From the NCBI GenBank assembly GCA_037903355.1, contig JBAJFE010000014.1:7130001-7194000 (forward strand): 64,000 nt of DNA, given 5' to 3'. Below are positions 57,385 to 64,000 of the stretch, in pieces. The notes beneath the pieces were generated by a model. The model searched no databases and was not told the origin of the DNA. It saw only the letters and a program-made list of their open reading frames with translations. Made by a program: the position numbers and the translations under genes. Positions within the stretch are counted from its first letter, which is position 1; every line of letters begins with the position of its first letter. Source of the stretch: Trichuris trichiura (taxonomy: Eukaryota; Nematoda; Enoplea; Trichinellida; Trichuridae).

Positions 57385-60300
57385 TGCGTTTCCCCGTAGA
57401 TAACGTAGTCCTCCAAATAACATGGCGGGCGATGCTTCCGCGCCGGTCGTCCCGAAGCCGTCGTACATTGTTCCGTCTCCTAATGGGCTGGCCGTTGATG
57501 CTCCCGGCGATGCTAAGTCTGGGCTGGGGGCCTCGGGCTCCAGTTCCTTCGCCAGAATGTCCACGCTGACTGCTACCGGGGTCGATACCTTGCCTGCAGT
57601 TTTTCTCTGACCGTTGGCAGCCTCTGTTGGAGCTGCATCATTACCCCTGACCTGTAGGTGGTCAATTGACTGACGCCAGTTTAGGTCCGGTTGAAGCAGT
57701 TCGACCCACTAAGGTCGCGCGGGGAATGACCTGAATCACCCCAGCAGTCCATTTAGCTGTTGAATGTGCCTGAAAGTCTCGGGCCCAAATGTAGTCGCAA
57801 AGTTTGGAATTTCGGGCATTCTGGATGTCCCTTCCCCTAAATTGGTGGCATTCTCTCCTGTGCCATCACTGTAGACGTCCTCGAATCGGGATGCACATTT
57901 TCCTATCCAACAAGGATTTCGCACGCCGTCGTTGAATGGGGCGACAGCCTATAATTAAATAAAAAACGACTGAGCACTATTCCCCATTTAACCGGAACCT
58001 TTGCTCGCAGGGTCTGCTTCATCGTGTACACCAGGTTTCCTACCTGGATGATATGGTGTAATCCCTACAAATCTTATCTTGTTGGCCCAGCAAAACGTGT
58101 GGAACTGTTTTGAGTCAAAAGAGGGTCTGTTGTCTGAAACCAGGACATCTGGCAGTCCACGGATGGCGAACAATCTTCTTAAACAATAGATCACCTGCTT
58201 GGAGTCCGTTGAAGACAGCGGACTACTTCCAGCCGTTTCGAATGTGAGTCTATAATCAGAAGTTACATTTTGCCTGGAATGGTCCCGCGAAATCGATATG
58301 ACTTCTTGACCAAAGTCGCGGCGACCAATCCCAATTGAGTTGGTGCCGTTGGTCGGCTGTCCTTATGCTGCCGACAACCGTTACAACTGATGACCCAGCG
58401 CTCAATTTCACTATCTATCCCTGGCACCACACGTAGATTCGAGCGAGAGCCTTCATGCAAGCTATTCCCAGGTGACCATGGTGCAACATTTCCAAGATAT
58501 TTCGTTGGAGCTTCGTCGAAATGGCACCTCTCGACCCCCATAACAAGCAACCACAAGATGCCGACAGTTCATTGCGGCGTTTGACTGGGCGAACTGGCTG
58601 CCCCGGCTCCCCCTGGGTCATTCCCGTAAGACCTAATGCAGTGCGCGGGACAATATTGGATCCTAACGGGTTTATTTGGCAATCGTGTTTGCATCTAGTA
58701 GGGTTCATCTCGCCCATATCGTCTTTCGATTTATTTCCCATCATCAAGGCATCGACGAACAAAGGAGCTTCAACGAGCTTCTCGCGTGGTGAGCTCCTGT
58801 CATCTTCATCGATCGGAAAGGGAAGTTGGCTTAGGCCGTCAGCGTGGTTCATTGCCCTCCCGCTTGCGATATATCAAATTGACATCGTAGGCCGTCAAGA
58901 GTAGCCGCCATCGCAGCATTCTAGCCAAAATCACTGTGAGCGATGGCTTCCTAGTGGCCAGTAATCTTAATAGCGGTCAGTGATCCGTGACAGCTGTAAA
59001 ATGGCGACCGAACAAATATTGATGGAACTTTTAAATACCGAACACAAGGGCCAACGTTTCTTTGTCGATCTGGCCGTACTTCCTTTCCGTTTTTGAGAGC
59101 CCCCGCGACGCAAAGGCTACCATTTTTTCTTTGTTGTCCTGTGCCTGACTGAGTACAGCACCTAGCCCGTAATCTGATGCTTCGCATGCCGGAATGAGTG
59201 GTTTGCTTCTGCCAAAGCGAGCCAGCATCGCGTCGGCCATTAGCAGCTCCTTAGCGGACTTCAAACGCTGTCTGCTCTTTCGTCCCCCATCGCCATCATG
59301 CCCCTGTAGGATGTGTCCAAAAGGCGGTGGAGTGTTTCCAGCACAATTGCCTTTTTCGGTAAGAAAACTAAATAAAATTTCAACATACCCAAGAAAGCCT
59401 ACAGCTGATTCACATCCTTCGACGGTGGAGCTAACTTGATGGCCTCGAAATTTTACACCGTTGGATGGATCTCTGCCTGGTCACACGAAAACTCGGAAAT
59501 TCCATTTCGTTAGCGGCAAAGCGACATTTTTCCTTGTTCAGTCGAAGACCTTTGTTAGCTAGAACCTTAAGTACTTTATCTAGTCGCTTATTATGCTCCA
59601 TTTCTGAATTGGCCGATTTTAGGATGTCAACATAATATCGGTACGGACAAGCTACCCATTATTCATTTATTTGGCGAATCTTTCGGGAAACGCTGGCACC
59701 CGTCTTCAGCGCATGAAAACTGGCAGAGCGAATCGTAGCATAGCTTTGAAACGAGTTACAAAATTGAAAAAGGAGGTGGTTGGTAGGAAAGTTAAGAGTA
59801 ACAGAAAGCATGGGAAAGGCGGGGTGGAGTTTTTTTATAAAAACGTTTATCTTCTCCCCTTTTATAAAAAAAATCTACGCCGCCTTCCCCCATGCTCTCT
59901 GTTACTCTTAACTTTCTTACCAACCACTCCGTTTTTAATTTTGTAACTCACTTAAAAACCTCCCAAGGCTCCCGCGTTTCAAAGCACTTGGTCTGACTAG
60001 TGCTATGCTATGATTCGCCCTGACAGTTTTCATGCGCTGAAGATGGGAATCGGCGTTTCCCGAAAGCTTCGCCAAATAAATGAATAACGGGTAGCTTGTC
60101 TGTACCACTGTTATATTAATTAGCACATCCGTGCGAAGGAGCTTTATTTTCAGTGCAATTTTTAGGATGTCATCCAAATACGGTTTAACTCCAAGAATGC
60201 CGTACATTAATGTTTCCATATGGCGTTGAAAGATTCGCGGAGCGTCATCTACTCCGAATGGTAACCGTTTCATTCATCGCAGCTCCTTCGGCGTGTTCGG

Positions 60301-60612
60301 CGTTAGCATGTCTGCTGATTCATTGTCCAATGTTAACTGCTGATACGCCTCAGCGAGGTCCAACTTAGAAAATCACGCGCCCCTTGCTAGGATTGTCATC
60401 ATTTCCGCTACCGCAGGTATTGGATAGACATTTTTCCTCGTGACCAAATTGACGGTCTCGCTATAATCTCCGCAGATGCACACATCTCCCCCTTTCTTGA
60501 GGACCGTGACAGTTGGGGAAGTCCAATCGGAGCAACGGACTGGCTCCAAGCTTCCACGCTCTTCCAGCCGTTCAATCTCATTTTTCAGGGGATCTATCAG
60601 GGCAAACGGCAC
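57385..60612 (-). pseudogene. pol of gypsy element 2: RT, RNase H, integrase
   Basis: In minus order: RT at 60270-60612 with RCSDWTSPTVTVLKKGG, YPIPAVAEMM and FSKLDLAEAYQQLTLD; LPFGVDDAPRIFQRHMETL and KPYLDDILK at 60170-60273, then the group D insertion; the RT thumb resumes at 59629 with RLDKVLKVLANKGLRLNKEK. RNase H at 59031-59264 has ACEASDYGLGAVLSQ and IDKETLALVF. The integrase zinc finger at 58390-58560 has HHGHLGIACMKA and SCNGCRQHK. The catalytic part at 57988-58194 has GLPDVLVSDNRPSFDSKQF and GITPYHPG. The YLDD box is intact, but stops, frameshifts and the insertion inactivate it. Confidence 0.9.
59630..60159. mobile_element. Group D palindromic element in gypsy RT, 13-bp duplication
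   Basis: This 530-bp insertion has long inverted arms meeting near 59850 (TTTTATAAAAACG / CTTTTATAAAAAAA). The arms share GGCGAA.CTTTCGGGAAACG, TTACAAAATT and GGTTGGTA blocks. TTTTAGGATGTCA flanks at 59617-59629 and 60160-60172, and removing one copy restores the RT alignment. Hammerhead-like cores are at plus 60037-60065 (CTGAAGA, T, GGGAA/TTCCC, GAAA) and minus 59681-59709 (CTGAAGA...GAAA, weak stem). The right arm has about 70 bp more outer sequence than the left. Confidence 0.93.
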
Positions 60613-61163
60613 CTACCAGCACTTGAGGAACTGAAGCTTAGCTCCTGGAGTCAATTCGGTGTGAATCTTTGAGCCCGTATACCATCCCAATCGCCGCTTA
60701 AATACTTGGGGGTATTTCGCTATTATCTTACGCCAGGTACCATCCCCACACATTATGGGGTTCAACCGTGGGCCGGAAACTTGATGCGTTGATAATCTGA
60801 GCGTTATATTTAGTTGGCGAAACAATGACAATCCCAATAAAGGCCGCCCTCAGGTTTCGTGTCACAAAAAGCTCCAGTGCACACTTGGCATGCCCATGTT
60901 GCACGAGGGCTTGGAACGAGCCCAGCAGCGCCATGGGCTTCTTTGAGCATGTTTTCATTTCCGATTTGGTTTCCCGCAGTTCCGGAAGGCATGCTTTCCA
61001 CAACTTACAGAACATTTTCTTCATAACAAGGGTTAGCGCTAAACCGCTATCCTCTTCGAATTCTACGTTGACTCAGTTGACCACAGCTGTCAGCATGACG
61101 GTCGGCTTTACATGGTAAGGATCGGGGAAAATCGAATATTCCTTGAATGCGCCGACCCGAGTT

Positions 61164-62028
61164 TCATCCAGCTAGAAGCCCCTCAGATTCTGAGCTCGAC
61201 ATCTCTTGCAGAGCCAATGCTTGATTGACAGCGTGAATTCTTCCATGACAATTAGTATTCTTGATGTCTTCCGCCGGCCCGTTCGACGGTTGGGGGGCCG
61301 TACTAGGTAGTTTGCTGTGGCATTCTTTCTTGGCATGTCCTTCCTTGCGGCAACGATAGTAGAACAAATCCTTGAATCGGCAGAAATCAAAGCTGTGCCC
61401 TTTAGTGTCACACCGCCAACACCTTTCTGCTTCAGTCGGTGAAGCAGCTTGATGCCTTTTTTAACAGTGCGTTTACAACTTACCCCATGAATCGAAAGCT
61501 CAAGTGCCCTTGCTGCCTGCGTGTTAAACAATTTAGACTTCGCTAAAACTGTCTCTCCGAGCAACTGTCCTGTAAAGCTCTTTCAAAGAGAGCTTCGGCC
61601 CACACAACACGCGCCGCGGCGTCTCAGAGATAGCCATTCCAATCTGTAACTGATCGCGCATTTGGGAGTCAAGTTTTTCACTGACGATCGGTGGCGCTTC
61701 AAACTGGCGTCGGGTTGCCAACTGTCACAATTTTGTCATGAACGTGGCGACTAACTCTCCAGGCTGTTGTGTCATCGCATAGAACAGCACAGGCGGCGCA
61801 CACTCCTGGGATCGGATCGAACTTGTCTGTAACCGCTTGCACAAGTTCGCTGAATGACTTCATACCGGGCTTGTCCAGTGCCACTGCCTCCCCCATCAAC
61901 CAATACGTATCAAGCCCACAGTAATTCAGCAGGAGCGTACAGCAATCAGCCTCTGGGATATCGTTCGCATCCGCAAAGATCTCGAAGCACTCCGTCCACT
62001 GCTCCCAGCCGTAACTGCCAGGTTGCAA
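61164..62028 (-). pseudogene. gag of gypsy element 2 with zinc knuckles
   Basis: 61699-62028 encodes a capsid-like segment (SYGWEQWTECFEIFADAN, LLLNYCGLDTYWLMGEA). 61380-61421 encodes a perfect CX2CX4HX4C knuckle, CWRCDTKGHSFDFC. About ten residues later a second knuckle, YYRCRKEGHAKKEC, has its first cysteine changed to tyrosine. The pieces are in different frames, so the gene is broken. Confidence 0.85.
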
Positions 62029-62130
62029 GTCAGACCGCTACAGTGATCCGCGATACAGGGGAACACGAAGTGAGTCTGTTCTGTCCATACGAAACCTGAA
62101 CTTAGTTCCAAGTTCGGCAGCTAGTCGCTA

Positions 62131-62327
62131 ACGCCAATTCTACTCGATCCAACACAATCACAAACGCAACCCTGTCTCTGATCATTCTCCTCACTCCTAC
62201 TTCTCTGCACAACCGTTACCCCCTTGGAGTCAGTTTATCTGTGTTGTTGGTCGCCAACGCTACGGGCAGCCTTGCGGCTGTGGCGTTCTAGAGAGTTGGC
62301 AGTATGTTGCATTGCGACAGGACAACA
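62131..62327 (-). repeat. 5' LTR of gypsy element 2
   Basis: It is uninterrupted and supplies the empty site for the MITE in the other LTR. It starts TGTTGTCCTGTCGC on the minus strand. Confidence 0.88.
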
Positions 62328-62440
62328 GTTTTTCTATGCATTTTCTTTGTAATCAGTTCATCTATGGATAGGTCGTCCATGCAGGTGTTGTGTAGTAAGG
62401 GAGGCAAACGTTTTTTTTAGTTCTGAAAATGCATGAGTTT

Positions 62441-62810
62441 CATAGTTGATTTACGGTTCGCTCCTTTGGTTTGTTTGGTGTATTACCTGTAAGTAAACTT
62501 CAGAATGCCCTATCACCGAATGGATGAGCAAATTGTTAGAGAATAATACAAAACAATTCAATGCCGTACGTTTTGGAACTGCTCTTGTTCCGTCATCAGC
62601 GGTGTAAGGGAACTAGCGCTTCCGCTGACGATGGGACTAGTGCAGTTTTGGGACATACGGTATCGAATTTTTCCGTAACAATTTGTTCATCCATTTGATG
62701 ATAGGACATTTTGACGTTTACTTACAGAAGAACAAAACAGGCCAAAGGGGTGAAGCGAAGATGAACCATGAAACAGCCAAAGCCTGTTGAAAGACACCGT
62801 CTTCTGATAA
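62441..62810. mobile_element. Group B palindromic element 5, decayed
   Basis: It has the same arms as the 43-46 kb copies (GAATGGATGAGCAAATTGTT and complement) and the right AAGCCTGTTGAAAGACACC tail. The flanks share ATGAGTTT at 62433-62440 and 62811-62818. Both cores are mutated: the right one has CTGACGA but lacks GAAA. It is older than the other copies. Confidence 0.85.
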
Positions 62811-62818
62811 ATGAGTTT

Positions 62819-63562
62819 GCGCATTTGTAACAGTAGGTTACTTTAAAAAGCTGTGAATCGATTTTTTACTTTACTTTCGTAGTCTAATGCGTGAGGTTTC
62901 ATTTTTTCAAATAATTACTACAGTTTCCGGAAACTTAAGATTGGCCGGACTTTGCCAGGCTGATTTTTTTCAGGCAGGTGAGGCTAACTGTGGTTATTCC
63001 TTCCGTTCGTTAATAAAGCAGAACTTCGATTAAAGGAATTCGGTGAAAGGAACAATAGAGAGACAGTACTACGAGTAATGTCGAGGTGTTGCATTCCTCT
63101 TCTTAAAAGGGCTAGTTTAATTTTCCTAATACACCGTGTTCGGCCTGCCATTCTTTTTACCAGTTTGTCAACCGTTGTCTAAGCCAACTAGTAGTTTACA
63201 CTTTAATATGACAGAGCAATCAATGGTGCGAACAGAACTACAGTGCTTTAAACAATTGGTACTTGAACATCGCAGGTTCGTTGCGTCTCTGGGTCTGTTG
63301 CTATAGCAGATTTCGTTTTCAAAATAAGCATACAATTTCTCTTTCGAAAGGTTGATTTGTTCTGCAGTCACTATTGTTGCTCTTCATTTGGAGTAGCTGA
63401 ATAGAGTTTATTCTTCTTAATACACAATGCCTTTAAAAAAGAAGTGGATAATATTTTTTTGTTATAAAAGTCTGATACAGTAAAAGCGCTGAAAAAGAGA
63501 GATTCAGGCCGTTTATTAAGTCAAAAATCACTTAGAATGCCCATTACTTAAGCGAAATTGAT
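62819..63562. other. No recognisable gene
   Basis: AT-rich with short frames only. Confidence 0.4.
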
Positions 63563-63575
63563 GAATAAGGAAAAC

Positions 63576-63852
63576 CATGGTTGTAAGATCTTTTACGGTT
63601 TTTCCCGTTTATTTTGTCTGTGCTGGTATCTGTAATTGAACGAAACAACTGCTCTACCAACGGATGGATGAGCCGTTATTAAGAAACATTGTACAGGTAT
63701 CAACGCAATCAACTTTTAATTTCAAAGCTTTCGGAACGCTCTAGCTCCGTCGTCAGTGTATGGAGGATACCATCACAGACAAAATAAACGGGAAAAGCCG
63801 TAGAACTTACAACCATGAAACAGCAGCCCGTTACGAAGCATCCTGTTTTTAA
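63576..63852. mobile_element. Group C palindromic element, 13-bp target duplication
   Basis: The flanks are exact repeats GAATAAGGAAAAC at 63563-63575 and 63853-63865. Ends CATGGTTGTAAGATCTTTTA and (complement of right) GGTTGTAAGTTCTACGGCTT are inverted. The minus core is at 63729-63756 (CTGACGA...GAAA). The tail with the complement of GAAGCATCCTG is at the right end, the opposite orientation to the copy at 22 kb. Confidence 0.92.
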
Positions 63853-64000
63853 GAATAAGGAAAACTTTGATTATTAGAATTTTCCGTTATCAGAATTACC
63901 CCCTGCAACAATTGCTTCCCATAATCTAGGTTCTACTGTTTCCATTTTGGTGCGCTGGGAAGTTTTCATTGCGTAGTACACCAACTTTCCCGCGCAAAGG

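Larger units (their letters stand above)
56712..62327 (-). mobile_element. Second gypsy-type LTR retrotransposon (minus), nested insertions
   Basis: The related LTRs are at 62131-62327 (5') and 56712-57384 (3', carrying a 466-bp MITE). Each begins TGTTGT on the minus strand. Between them, in minus order, lie gag with zinc knuckles, RT, RNase H and integrase. A group D palindrome (59630-60159) interrupts RT. No clear target duplication could be fixed. It is more GC-rich than element 1 and is a different family (RT motif SDWTSPTVTVLKKGG). Confidence 0.92.

Noticed and set aside
1..64000. CRISPR arrays, operons, bacterial promoters or terminators
   Set aside because: The window is eukaryotic; no regularly spaced direct repeats and no bacterial gene organisation are present.

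Overview
This is eukaryotic, probably nematode, genomic DNA. The only host gene I can identify firmly is an intron-containing SoxD-class HMG-box gene on the minus strand (11691 to about 15567). Its HMG exon reads [10 protein letters not shown], which from memory is closer to nematode EGL-13 than to vertebrate Sox5/6. The last part of the HMG box and the C-terminus are not found and should lie beyond the left edge. The rest is mobile-element remnants and long stretches with no recognisable gene. The host assignment is inference.

Layout. 1-6350: two degenerate Penelope-like (PLE) reverse transcriptase copies and a GIY-YIG fragment; the first sits in a BEL/Pao integrase remnant. 9396-9792: a MITE with 8-bp target duplications. 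11691-15567: SoxD exons. 15568-42750: mostly unannotatable DNA with scattered short palindromic elements, a hAT-type MITE and a possible membrane-protein gene near 30-31 kb. 43377-46480: four related palindromic elements. 47517-50240: two PLE copies in divergent orientation, one carrying two further insertions. 50875-54852: a complete but dead Ty3/gypsy-type element with 131-bp LTRs and a 5-bp duplication. 56712-62327: a second gypsy-type element on the minus strand, with a hAT-type MITE in one LTR and a large palindrome in its RT gene. 62441-63852: two more palindromic elements.

The most unusual content is a set of about fifteen short palindromic insertions and arm fragments whose arms carry the core of a hammerhead ribozyme (CTGANGA, a 5-bp stem-loop, GAAA). 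The PLE copies carry the same core next to their 3' ends, on the coding strand. At least nine insertions are flanked by direct repeats of 8-15 bp, and one has its empty site in the neighbouring PLE copy. I name four sequence groups here: A (PLE-terminus-like), B (43-46 and 62 kb), C (3.8, 19.7, 22 and 63.6 kb; related to B) and D (59.6-60.2 kb). Hammerhead motifs in PLE terminal repeats are known; compact foldback derivatives with a core in each arm are, to my knowledge, much less described. In one group B copy (43788-44106) the arms close helix I around an apparently complete type I hammerhead.
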